DNA of 64,000 nt from Agaribacillus aureus (GTDB lineage: Bacteria > Bacteroidota > Bacteroidia > Cytophagales > Cyclobacteriaceae), in assembly GCA_030442055.1 (NCBI GenBank), contig JAUJEB010000005.1, forward strand, positions 434,001 through 498,000, in the 5' to 3' direction. The position numbers were made by a program, and so were the translations under genes. Of the stretch, positions 53,489-62,013 are shown one piece after another. The notes beneath the pieces were generated by a model that saw only the letters and a list, made by a program, of their open reading frames with translations, was not told where the DNA came from and searched no databases. Each line of letters opens with the position of its first letter. Position 1 is the first letter of the stretch.

Positions 53489-55021
53489 TTACTGCTCATA
53501 TCCCGATTTCCACGACTGAAAAAGACCATCAAGCTCCTGTACCACATCCTGATTATTTTGAGCCTCATTGTGTGTTTCCGTCGGATCATTTTCGATATGG
53601 TATAGATCCCATGGATCATTTTTGTCTTTCCTTACAATTTTCCACTGATCCATTCTCATGGCCTGGCCTTTTCTCCATTCCCAATACAGGGGTCCGTTCC
53701 GTTTGGTTCCAGGGTTTTCAAATGTAGGCAATAAGCTTTGACCCCGGAGCGGCGTAATTTCCTGCCCGTGATAGGTACGAGGGTATTCAGCCTTTGTAAT
53801 GTCTACAAATGTGGCCATGAAATCGATAAAATGGCCAGGATAACCGGAGAAACTATTTGCCTTAATTTTATTGGGCCAGTAAGCGATAAAAGGGGTATTG
53901 ATCCCTCCTTCATAGCTGAAATTTTTATAGAACTTAAAAGGTGTATTGGAGACATTGGCCCAATCTTTTCCAAGTGAAATCCACCTGCCCATCGAGCCGA
54001 CCGGCGCGTTGTCGTCATCGTCCTTTAGATTCACAACTTCCGCCGATGCGCCGTTGTCCGAAACAAATAAGATAATAGTATTATCAGCGTAGCCAAATTG
54101 ATTTAATTGTCTTAACAGCCGGCCAACATTTTGATCTATTCGGTCTATCATGGCGGCATATACTTCCATCTTTTTGGCTTCGTAAGCTTTTTGGTCATCA
54201 GGCAAGCTATCCCACTTCGTATAAGTTGGTCCCGAAAGCCGGAAAGTACTATCGATCAATCCTAGCTGTATCTGTTTTTCATATCTTTTTTTTCTTATAT
54301 GTTCATAGCCAAGGTCATATTTTCCTTTGTACTTTTCTATGTCTTCCGGCCAGGCCATCAGGGGATCATGGGGGGCGGTGTAGGCCAGGTACAAGAAGAA
54401 TGGTTTATCCGATTCCGCACTTTCCTCCAGGTAGCTCAGGGCGTATTTGGTAAAATAATCCGTCGAGTAAAAGTCTTTTTCAGGAGGTGTATAGGGTTGG
54501 TAGAGTATGCTGTCGATGGCCCATTGGCGGTTATTTCTTTTCTGTGCCGGTTTTGGTTCTCCCTCCCGTTGCCTTCCCGGATTAAAATGGTTAAAAGCTC
54601 CGTCCTTTAGCCCAAAATAGTGATCGAAACCCCGGTCATAGGGATTTTCTTTCCCATGATGTTTTCCCGCCCAATAGGTGAGATATCCGGCGCTTTGTAA
54701 AACTTCTCCGAGTGTCACAGCGTTTGTGATCGGATTTGTGAAGGTTTGGTCATAACCACAATCCTGTGCATAGACGCCTGTTAACAGGCAGGCTCTGGAT
54801 GGGAAGCATTTGGCCGTGTTGTAGAAATTGGTAAAACGCATACCATCTTCGGCAAGCTTGTCAATGTTTGGAGTATTGATTTCGCTTCCATAACATCCCA
54901 GGTCCGACCATCCCATGTCGTCCACACTGATCAATATGATGTTGGGCTTTTCAGTACTTGTTGGCGACGAGCAATTTGCCATTAAAAAGACAAGCGAGCA
55001 AAGGTATAAGATACATTTCAT
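53489..55021 (-). CDS. S1-family sulfatase lipoprotein
   Basis: 510 residues. Lipobox LMANC (C17); formylglycine site C72-F-P-S-R; metal ligands D34-D35 in SVDDMGWSD; further motifs WAGKHHG and FVSDNGASAE. It is homologous to the sulfatase encoded 48 bp downstream, probably a second specificity on the same glycan. The two lie in one operon on the minus strand. The substrate position cannot be told from the sequence; S1 subfamily assignment would need comparison with SulfAtlas. Confidence 0.92.
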   Translation of the reverse strand: MKCILYLCSLVFLMANCSSPTSTEKPNIILISVDDMGWSDLGCYGSEINTPNIDKLAEDGMRFTNFYNTAKCFPSRACLLTGVYAQDCGYDQTFTNPITNAVTLGEVLQSAGYLTYWAGKHHGKENPYDRGFDHYFGLKDGAFNHFNPGRQREGEPKPAQKRNNRQWAIDSILYQPYTPPEKDFYSTDYFTKYALSYLEESAESDKPFFLYLAYTAPHDPLMAWPEDIEKYKGKYDLGYEHIRKKRYEKQIQLGLIDSTFRLSGPTYTKWDSLPDDQKAYEAKKMEVYAAMIDRIDQNVGRLLRQLNQFGYADNTIILFVSDNGASAEVVNLKDDDDNAPVGSMGRWISLGKDWANVSNTPFKFYKNFSYEGGINTPFIAYWPNKIKANSFSGYPGHFIDFMATFVDITKAEYPRTYHGQEITPLRGQSLLPTFENPGTKRNGPLYWEWRKGQAMRMDQWKIVRKDKNDPWDLYHIENDPTETHNEAQNNQDVVQELDGLFQSWKSGYEQ

Positions 55022-55030
55022 TTTTTTAGA

Positions 55031-55600
55031 TTATGGCCACGTTTGGTTTCTTTTATACTTAATATTTACATTTTTATTGATAAATCCCTGGGCTATTTTA
55101 TCAATCAACTCGTGGTGTGCTTTCCAGGATATATAGACTTCCATCCCCCATTTTTGAATCATTTCCTGGCATTCAGCACTGGTCTTTGAATTTGACCTGA
55201 TGTCCGTAGTAGTGATTTGGCCGCGCTCCAGAATTTTAGGAGGCTGTAAAAATTCATCCTGTTTATCAACTTTATATTTATTTAAATATTCACTGAGTTT
55301 TGAGGACAGGTCATATTGCCAATGGATTTTGTACTCAAAAATCAGGTGTTGCCTGGATAGATGAAAATGGTTGTTCCATCTTCCGTGTATTTCAGGGTGT
55401 TGAAGGGTATGCGCATCAACACTTAAAAATCGATACAGGTGATTTTCCGGTTTTGAATAATCGATTAATTCAAACCCGAGACTAAAGATTTCCACGCATT
55501 CATGTACTCCTCTGGTGGTATTAGCACCACAGAATTGGCATTTACCTTCTCCGTAAAGGGTAATACCGTTTTTCTCCGCTGCGCCAATGTAGTCTTGCAT
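55031..55600 (-). CDS. DUF5946-like protein
   Basis: 189 residues, no signal peptide. Near the N-terminus a CxxC pair (CQFCGA) is followed by HECVEIF, and the central SVDAHTLQHPEIHGRWNNHF is the His-rich stretch that marks DUF5946-like proteins; the Cys and His could hold a metal. The function of this family is unknown. It lies 9 bp upstream of the second sulfatase gene on the same strand and may share its transcript, although a link with sulfatase function is only suggested by position. Confidence 0.7.
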   Translation of the reverse strand: MQDYIGAAEKNGITLYGEGKCQFCGANTTRGVHECVEIFSLGFELIDYSKPENHLYRFLSVDAHTLQHPEIHGRWNNHFHLSRQHLIFEYKIHWQYDLSSKLSEYLNKYKVDKQDEFLQPPKILERGQITTTDIRSNSKTSAECQEMIQKWGMEVYISWKAHHELIDKIAQGFINKNVNIKYKRNQTWP

Positions 55601-55864
55601 GATCTTTTTTATTTATGGCTAAAGTTCCATTTCGGAAGGCTTTATTTCAAATAGGATTATCGGATTTTTAAAATTAAAATTAATCTTTGATACATAAAGC
55701 CATTAAAGGGATATTTTCGGTTTAGGAAATAGGATTGATAGCCGCTAATCTATTGGTATAACAATACAAAATGATTGTGGAAGAGAAGTTTTAGACGATA
55801 TTTGCGTTTATCTACCAGGTTAGCAACCGTATGATAAATGATAAAAGTACGTTAATTTTAGCCG

Positions 55865-56248
55865 ATGATAAGTCGCATTCGACATAGTGTATATTTTAGA
55901 GTCCTTTGGGGGCTGGTGGCATTATACCTGCTGAACATTAGTGTTGATACGGCCGATCCCTACCCTGACTACATCCCGGAAGTCCTTACTATCAACGACC
56001 AGGAGAGTTTTGTGGAATTTTTTTTAGAAAAGATATTGGGATTTGAAAATGCCATTGCCGAATATGATGACCACGATACGGAAGACCACAACAAGAAAAA
56101 AAACAGTAAAATAGATGTAGTGGCATTGTTTTTTTCTCAGCACAATGCCGACAACAACTTCAATAAAAGAAAACAGACCTATCCCAATTATTCGGAAAGA
56201 TTGACAGCGGGATACTGCCGACTCGATATTCCTCCGCCAAAAGCTTGA
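55865..56248 (+). CDS. small exported protein with acidic/His segment
   Basis: 127 residues. An N-terminal hydrophobic helix (about 8-25) acts as signal peptide or anchor, followed by DPYPDYIPE and the segment AEYDDHDTEDHNKKK (near 64-78), which could bind metal. No Cys-rich or catalytic motif. The sequence looks like a conserved Bacteroidota hypothetical found ahead of outer-membrane protein genes, as here (81 bp upstream of the next gene, same strand). A metal-related role is speculative. Confidence 0.6.
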   Translation: MISRIRHSVYFRVLWGLVALYLLNISVDTADPYPDYIPEVLTINDQESFVEFFLEKILGFENAIAEYDDHDTEDHNKKKNSKIDVVALFFSQHNADNNFNKRKQTYPNYSERLTAGYCRLDIPPPKA

Positions 56249-56329
56249 TTTGTTTTTAAAAGGTATTTATCAGACCGATGCTAAAAATAGCATTCGGCCC
56301 AGTCATTTATTCATTAAAAACAAATCAAA

Positions 56330-57175
56330 ATGAACATTAAAAATATTTTGATGCCAATCCTTTTATTGGCATCATACACCTCCACTATTGCACAAATTGA
56401 CGATGCAAAAAAAGACAGCCTTTACATTCAGGAAGTAGAGGATTACCAAGAGCCCGGTAAGGTATTGCACGCGGAGCCGCTATACATTGACCTGATAAGA
56501 GACCTCGGGGCCAGAAAAGGAGAAAAAGAGTGGAACGTAGGTCTGGGATTGACCGACAATTTAAGCTTCGATTCTTATGAAATGCTGGTTGAATATGAAT
56601 GGGCGCCGGTGGATCGTTTGGGACTGGAAGTAGAATTACCGTTCACTTTTTATTCTCCTTTAAACGGAACAGCAAAAGATTCCATTCCTTCAAATAAGCT
56701 GAATAGTCTTAAAGCTGCTGTCCAATGGTCCTTTTTTGTTAATGAACGGATAGCCACTTCCATGGCCGTCGGCTATATCAATGAATTTGAACTTTCAGAC
56801 TTTAGAAGTTTCGGAAACCCTTTTATCAGTGGCAATATTTATAATCCCTTTTTTATTGTCGCCAAACGGTGGGGCAACAACATTCATTCGCTGATTTATA
56901 CAGGCCCAATGATTGAGCGGAATTTTCAGACCAACAAAACACATTCGACTTACGATATCAATACCAGTTTTCATTACATGATCTCCGGTACAAGAAATTT
57001 TATAGGTGTTGAATTCAATAAAACGCTGGACAATGATGACTTTGATATGACCATAAGACCGCAAATGCGACTCGGTATTGCCGAAAATCTTTTGATCGGT
57101 ATTGTAGCGGGTATACCGGTCAGCAGAGAAAATGAAAGAGTCAGTTCCTTCATCAGGCTGATATGGGAGCCCTAG
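56330..57175 (+). CDS. conserved outer-membrane-type protein (HAEPLYIDLIRDLGARKGE family)
   Basis: 281 residues with signal peptide (cleavage near TIAQI). The conserved N-terminal segment HAEPLYIDLIRDLGARKGE precedes a region with alternating amphipathic strands (for example RLGLEVELPF, NLLIGIVAGIPV) and a C-terminal aromatic residue, as in small outer-membrane beta-barrels. Function unknown. It is followed by a strong bidirectional terminator at 57237 and pairs with the small exported protein gene upstream. Confidence 0.6.
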   Translation: MNIKNILMPILLLASYTSTIAQIDDAKKDSLYIQEVEDYQEPGKVLHAEPLYIDLIRDLGARKGEKEWNVGLGLTDNLSFDSYEMLVEYEWAPVDRLGLEVELPFTFYSPLNGTAKDSIPSNKLNSLKAAVQWSFFVNERIATSMAVGYINEFELSDFRSFGNPFISGNIYNPFFIVAKRWGNNIHSLIYTGPMIERNFQTNKTHSTYDINTSFHYMISGTRNFIGVEFNKTLDNDDFDMTIRPQMRLGIAENLLIGIVAGIPVSRENERVSSFIRLIWEP

Positions 57176-57236
57176 CGTGGGAAGGGCAGCCAGCGGTCGT
57201 ACAAACATAATGCCTTGCAGGTATCGGTTTGTAAGG

Positions 57237-57273
57237 CAAACAAAGGGATCACAAATTGTGATCCCTTTGTTTG
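57237..57273. terminator. strong bidirectional terminator
   Basis: A near-perfect stem of about 16 bp (CAAACAAAGGGATCAC with its complement) around a 5-nt loop. It carries A and T runs within the stem ends and lies between the convergent outer-membrane protein and TonB receptor genes, so it can end transcription from both sides. Confidence 0.75.
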
Positions 57274-57449
57274 GAGAATATCCTTGCCTGCTTAATTGGA
57301 GAAAATACAAGCTTTTGAGGCAGGTAAAAAAGGGAAGAGGACCTACCCTGTCGTGAATACTCATCATTAATTAAGTAAATCAACTAAGATAACTCCTCCC
57401 TTGCGAAAGTATTTTAATCTAAATTCTGGTCTTCCCGCCTGTTGACAAT

Positions 57450-59435
57450 TTAAAATTTGACGTAGGCAGTGACATTAATTCCCAGTCCGGGTTTATTCCG
57501 CACGGCGTTGTAGTTCTTAAATACGATCTCCGGATTGTATACTTTTTGATCCAGCAGGTTTACGCCTTCAAATACCAATCCTATTTTGGGATATTTCAGA
57601 TTTGCCAATTTATCTACTTTAACATCCAATCTGGCGGTTAGCCAGTTAAATGCGCTAAGCTGATCAAGACCTTCGACAGACGAGTCATTATCAAATGGGC
57701 TGGAGTAAAAGGAATTGAACACCCCCAGATTAAGGTAACTTTTGACATCCATTGCAGCTCCTAACTTTACCATATGCTGCGGCAACCGGGTAACATTTCT
57801 GTTACCACTATCATCTTCATTTGTCTGGAAAGCGTAAGATCCGTCAAGATAAATGGTGTTTGTCAACGAATATTTTGCTTCAATTTCAAAGCCCTGTGAC
57901 TTCAGTTCTCCCAGGTTGGTGTAAGTAAGGCTTGCACCGCTGGAAGGGTCGGTGTTGGGTATCCTGGTTACAAGGTCTGTTTGCTTGCTGTTGAAATAGG
58001 AAACGGCCACACTGGTCTTATCCTTTGCGTAAAACACCTGAGTTTCAAAAGTGGAAATATTTTCCGGCTTGAGGTTGGGGTCCCCTATCAGAGTCGGCGG
58101 CGTAAATATGTCTGTTTCTGCAGGATATGGGGCTCTGAATGCCTGACCATACATGATTTTTGCACCCAGGCCGGATTTAAATGAAGCAACAGCGGCAAGT
58201 CGGGGAACAAAGTTGACATCCAGACCTGCAACTTTATTCAGCTGTCCTCCAAAAACCAATTTGAGCCAATCCATGGGTTTGTAGTCTGCTTGCAGATAAC
58301 CATGGAACCATTGATCGGAATAGGACGGAATTATGATGGAAGTATCGTTTGTAGTCCATTCACCGGAAAGATGATAAAGCGATCCGCCTACAGTAACCTC
58401 GAATTTCTCATTGATCGTTAAAAAGTTAGTTATCTCAAAAACATAATCATTGGCGGTTGGAATTCTTACTGAGCTTAAGTCATTAAAAAATCCATTGTCA
58501 AAATTATCATTGATATTATTGTAAGTAATATTGGCGCTTATGGAATAAACGTCGGGAATTATATCGCCGGTATAGCCCAGATCAATAAATGCCCTTCTTG
58601 ATTTGTAAATGCCAGGAATGGAAGTAGCAGGAGTAATATGAGCCAGGTCGTTTGCGCCGTAGAACCCGGATAATGAGAAGCCCTTGTATTTAAACTGTAG
58701 ATTGGCCGCTAATATATCCTCGCCAAAATCAGTTTCGGCATATTGCCTGTTTGGACCCCGGGTCCTCGTAGAATCACTGAAACGCCAGCCGGTTGACTTT
58801 AAATAGTTGAATCCGCCGTTTACCTTTAATTCGCCAATTGATGTTCCTCCATCAATTTGCAGCATACCGGTTCCAAAGGATCCGCCTCCTCCTCTTACAT
58901 TCAATTCGGGTTTAGCGGCCTCCTTGGTGATAATGTTAACAACTCCGACATAAGCATTGGATCCGTACAACACTGAACCGGGACCGCGAATAATTTCGAT
59001 CTGTTTTATAGAATAAACCGGAAAACTGGTTAGTATACCTACATTTTGCCCCCCAAAAACACTTTCTCTGAAAGGGCGACCATCGATGAGGAAAAGAATT
59101 CGGGGGTTGATATGCGTCGGAAGGTCCCCTCTAAGTCCAATAGCGTTCTTCCTAAATACAAATGAAGATAAACCATAAAAGCCAGCAGATCTTTCAAGAA
59201 TTTCATAAAGGCTGGTTCCGCCGAAGGTTTCAATGTCCTTGGCAGTGATAGTCGTAATAACTGATGGTGCATCAAAAGCTTTTTCTTCCTTCTTGGAGGC
59301 ACTCGTGATTTTAATATTCATCAGATCTTCCAATGAAATCTCAATCAGATCCTCCATACTCTGCGCTGGCGCCGTAGGTGTTAACATACTCCCCACGATC
59401 AGTCCCATAACCAGCATTTTCACAAATTGTTCCAT
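57450..59435 (-). CDS. TonB-dependent receptor (BtuB/cobalamin-iron type)
   Basis: 661 residues. Signal peptide (LTPTAPAQ), then a short acidic leader repeat (MEDLIEISLEDLMNI) with SASKKEEKAFDAPS, the plug domain at about 55-165 (IEIIRGPGSVLYGSNAYVGVVNIITK), and a barrel ending in VTAYVKF. It lacks the carboxypeptidase-regulatory-like domain of SusC proteins and is shorter, so it probably takes up a small chelate such as a vitamin, siderophore or metal complex. No partner genes adjoin it and no cobalamin riboswitch was seen in its leader. Substrate unknown. Confidence 0.88.
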   Translation of the reverse strand: MEQFVKMLVMGLIVGSMLTPTAPAQSMEDLIEISLEDLMNIKITSASKKEEKAFDAPSVITTITAKDIETFGGTSLYEILERSAGFYGLSSFVFRKNAIGLRGDLPTHINPRILFLIDGRPFRESVFGGQNVGILTSFPVYSIKQIEIIRGPGSVLYGSNAYVGVVNIITKEAAKPELNVRGGGGSFGTGMLQIDGGTSIGELKVNGGFNYLKSTGWRFSDSTRTRGPNRQYAETDFGEDILAANLQFKYKGFSLSGFYGANDLAHITPATSIPGIYKSRRAFIDLGYTGDIIPDVYSISANITYNNINDNFDNGFFNDLSSVRIPTANDYVFEITNFLTINEKFEVTVGGSLYHLSGEWTTNDTSIIIPSYSDQWFHGYLQADYKPMDWLKLVFGGQLNKVAGLDVNFVPRLAAVASFKSGLGAKIMYGQAFRAPYPAETDIFTPPTLIGDPNLKPENISTFETQVFYAKDKTSVAVSYFNSKQTDLVTRIPNTDPSSGASLTYTNLGELKSQGFEIEAKYSLTNTIYLDGSYAFQTNEDDSGNRNVTRLPQHMVKLGAAMDVKSYLNLGVFNSFYSSPFDNDSSVEGLDQLSAFNWLTARLDVKVDKLANLKYPKIGLVFEGVNLLDQKVYNPEIVFKNYNAVRNKPGLGINVTAYVKF

Positions 59436-59934
59436 ACGTTGTCAATTAAATTAAACCAATATTTTAAATGTCAAGTAACACACAAACCGATCATTAAAAT
59501 ATTTAACCTAACCGTTAAGATATATTAAAATCAAAATGAGATAAATCAGATGTCGGTAAAAAAGGTACCTGAATATTATTTTATCTGAATTGGTCAGAAA
59601 TCCGGTGAAACCTGGCATCGCTGTTTTCCGGGTTAAGATAGTCGTGTGAAGGTCTGTATTTAAAACACATCCCTGTCAAAGTGTGGCTGCGGATCAGGGT
59701 TGTTTTGTAGGATATTTGTTTGTCAATGAACGGCGTTTTGCCGCCGCCGGGTTTATCTCCGAGCCAAGCCGGAACATAAAAAGAATAATTTATGTAAAAA
59801 TTTCACCACTTTCCGTCAAATATAGGGTAGAATATTGGCGTAATTAACAATTATTTAGTCTATTCAAGATTTCCGTATGGAGGAAACCTGACTGAGATCG
59901 CGACTTTAAGAATTCTGTCTAAGAAAAAATTGGA
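59436..59934. other. divergent intergenic region, nothing recognised
   Basis: AT-rich region between the TonB receptor gene (minus) and the ECF gene (plus). No gene, clear palindrome or riboswitch-like conserved box is seen. Promoters for both genes must lie here. Confidence 0.5.
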
Positions 59935-60540
59935 TTGTTGAACAGGCCCAAAAAAAGTTCGGGAATAACTAAGCAAGCTTCCGGTGTAAAATTACCACAT
60001 GATTGCATTGATTGGGGTAAATTCAGAAACGGGGATCAAAATGCCTTTGCCAGAATTTTTAAGCAATACAACCCCATATTATACCACCATGGTGTCAGGT
60101 TTTTCTACGACCCGGAGGTAGTGGAAGATTGTATACAGGATCTTTTCTTAGGGTTATGGCGCAATAGAAAAAACTTGTCGGAAGTCGAGTCGGTAAAATA
60201 TTACTTGATAGTCTCCCTAAGGAGAATTTTGCTAAGAAACAAGGTGATAACCAGGAGACAGGCAATGATCAAAGAAATTTTATTGGCGGATACATTGCCT
60301 CCGATTGTCAGCTTTTCTGATGAGCAAGCTAGTGAGAATGAATTAAAAACCGGTCGGGAAAATTTGCTGAACACAGCGTTAGACAGGCTTCCTCCCAGAC
60401 AAAAGCAAGCCCTTTCCTTGAAGTATTTTCAGCAAAAAAGTTATGTTGAAATTACCTCCATCATGTCTATCAACTATCAAACTGCCCGTAAGTTTGTATA
60501 CAAAGCCATACAAAATCTGCGAAAAAATATGAGGGCTTAA
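59935..60540 (+). CDS. ECF-family RNA polymerase sigma factor (surface signalling)
   Basis: 201 residues. Region 2 at about 40-105 (ARIFKQYNPILYHHG, EDCIQDLFLGLWRNRKNL) and region 4 at about 145-195 (LPPRQKQALSLKYFQQKSYVEI). No ATG lies near the beginning: the plausible starts are TTG 59935 or TTG 59938. It is followed by a FecR gene and a SusC gene with an STN domain, the usual triad in which ligand binding at the outer membrane releases the sigma factor to transcribe the uptake genes. Confidence 0.9.
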   Translation: MLNRPKKSSGITKQASGVKLPHDCIDWGKFRNGDQNAFARIFKQYNPILYHHGVRFFYDPEVVEDCIQDLFLGLWRNRKNLSEVESVKYYLIVSLRRILLRNKVITRRQAMIKEILLADTLPPIVSFSDEQASENELKTGRENLLNTALDRLPPRQKQALSLKYFQQKSYVEITSIMSINYQTARKFVYKAIQNLRKNMRA

Positions 60541-60718
60541 ATACCTTTTCTTTTTCAAACCGCCCGGTTTGCACTAAAAAACCTGTTTTTAAAACTTTTC
60601 TGAAAATAATTTTTTTTCGAGGGCTACAAATCGACCTCCCCATTCTCTATTAATACCAGAGTCACCTATTATAATTATTGATAGTTAAAGACTTGTAACT
60701 AAAAAGAACGGTTTGAAT

Positions 60719-61855
60719 ATGAAATATGAGCATTACCGGGTCGAGGATTTGGTGTCGGATAAATCATTTAGAGAGTGGGTTCTATCCTCCGATTATACAT
60801 CAGATACTTTCTGGAAACGGTGGGCCGAGAGCCATCCGCAAAAAAGAAAATTGATAGATGAGGCGAAGGAAATAGTATTGTCTGTTGAAAGGGATCAGAT
60901 TAATTTTTCGGAAAATAAAAACCAGGAAATGTGGAAAGCCCTGACAAAAGTTATGGAGGAAGACAGTATTGTCGACAACATTTTAGGAGAAGATTCCAAG
61001 AGAGAGATCCCCAAAACTTCGCCATCAGCTTTACCGCAATATATCCACGATATCGGTGGCACCAAATCGAACAAAGGAGGGTTAAGACATCTGGGAATCG
61101 CCGCGTCTATTGCGGTGGTATTGGGTCTTTCCTTTGGACTATATCAGTTCTACGGTAGCGAAAATGTAGCCAATACCCCGGACCTGGCGCAATACATAAA
61201 GCGTGAAAATCCTCCCGGGGTAAAGAGCGTCATTGCGCTGGCAGACGGCACCAAAGTCACACTAAACGCCGCCAGTAGCCTTGAATTTCCCAAAGGATTC
61301 AAAGGGGAAGAACGGTTGGTATACCTGGAGGGAGAAGCCTTTTTTGAGGTGCAGAAAAATCCGGAAAAGCCATTTATTGTCATTACCAATAAGATTGCCA
61401 CCACTGCATTGGGTACCTCGTTTAATATCCATGCCTTTCCCGATAAAAAACAAATCAATGTTTTCCTGGTAGAGGGGAAAGTAAAGGTAGAGGCATTTGA
61501 GGACCTTGACCAACAGCAAAAAACCAAAGAAACTTTCCTGGCTCCCGGTGAACAGGTGATTTACAAAAAAGATAAACAGGCATTAAAAAAGGGAAAGTTT
61601 GACAGCGAAATAGCCATTGCCTGGAAAGAAGGGATCCTTTATTTCAGGAAAGCGGACTTCGAAGAGATAATCGATAAACTGGAAAAATGGTATGGGGTCA
61701 AATTTAAGATCCTAAACCAAAACCAGCAAAACATGCGGTTTTCAGGCACCTTCCAAAACGAGACATTGAAGAACATCCTGGAGGCCATAAGCTATTCACA
61801 AAGATTTGAATACCAAATAAACGGAGATCATGTAACTATCAACTTCAATAATTAA
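60719..61855 (+). CDS. FecR-family anti-sigma factor
   Basis: 378 residues from ATG 60719. Cytoplasmic N-terminal part (about 1-120), a membrane helix at about 122-143 (AASIAVVLGLSFGLYQF), a FecR domain at about 160-270 (SVIALADGTKVTLNAASSLEFP, FIVITNKIATTALGTSFNIHAF) and a DUF4974-type C-terminal domain (about 300-375). It binds the ECF sigma factor encoded upstream and, through the periplasmic part, the STN domain of the SusC gene product downstream. Spacing to the sigma gene is 178 bp and to SusC 158 bp. Confidence 0.92.
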   Translation: MKYEHYRVEDLVSDKSFREWVLSSDYTSDTFWKRWAESHPQKRKLIDEAKEIVLSVERDQINFSENKNQEMWKALTKVMEEDSIVDNILGEDSKREIPKTSPSALPQYIHDIGGTKSNKGGLRHLGIAASIAVVLGLSFGLYQFYGSENVANTPDLAQYIKRENPPGVKSVIALADGTKVTLNAASSLEFPKGFKGEERLVYLEGEAFFEVQKNPEKPFIVITNKIATTALGTSFNIHAFPDKKQINVFLVEGKVKVEAFEDLDQQQKTKETFLAPGEQVIYKKDKQALKKGKFDSEIAIAWKEGILYFRKADFEEIIDKLEKWYGVKFKILNQNQQNMRFSGTFQNETLKNILEAISYSQRFEYQINGDHVTINFNN

Positions 61856-61914
61856 ACAAACAAGATATGCAATTTGACAGCTCTTAATCAACCACCGGTT
61901 ACGCGAGAGTAACA

Positions 61915-61972
61915 GGCCCTAAAATCAGAATCATTCATATTGGCCATGTGACAATTCAAGATTTTAGGGACC
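61915..61972 (+). promoter_or_regulatory. inverted repeat in SusC leader
   Basis: CCCTAAAATC (61917-61926) and GATTTTAGGG (61960-61969) are perfect reverse complements with a 33-nt loop; further pairing with one bulge extends the base. It lies 45 bp before the SusC ATG and may fold in the leader mRNA or be a protein target. A small GTTAC/GTAAC dyad lies just upstream. Confidence 0.45.
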
Positions 61973-62013
61973 CAGACTAATGAAATTATTATTCCATTAA
62001 ACATCATAAAGAT

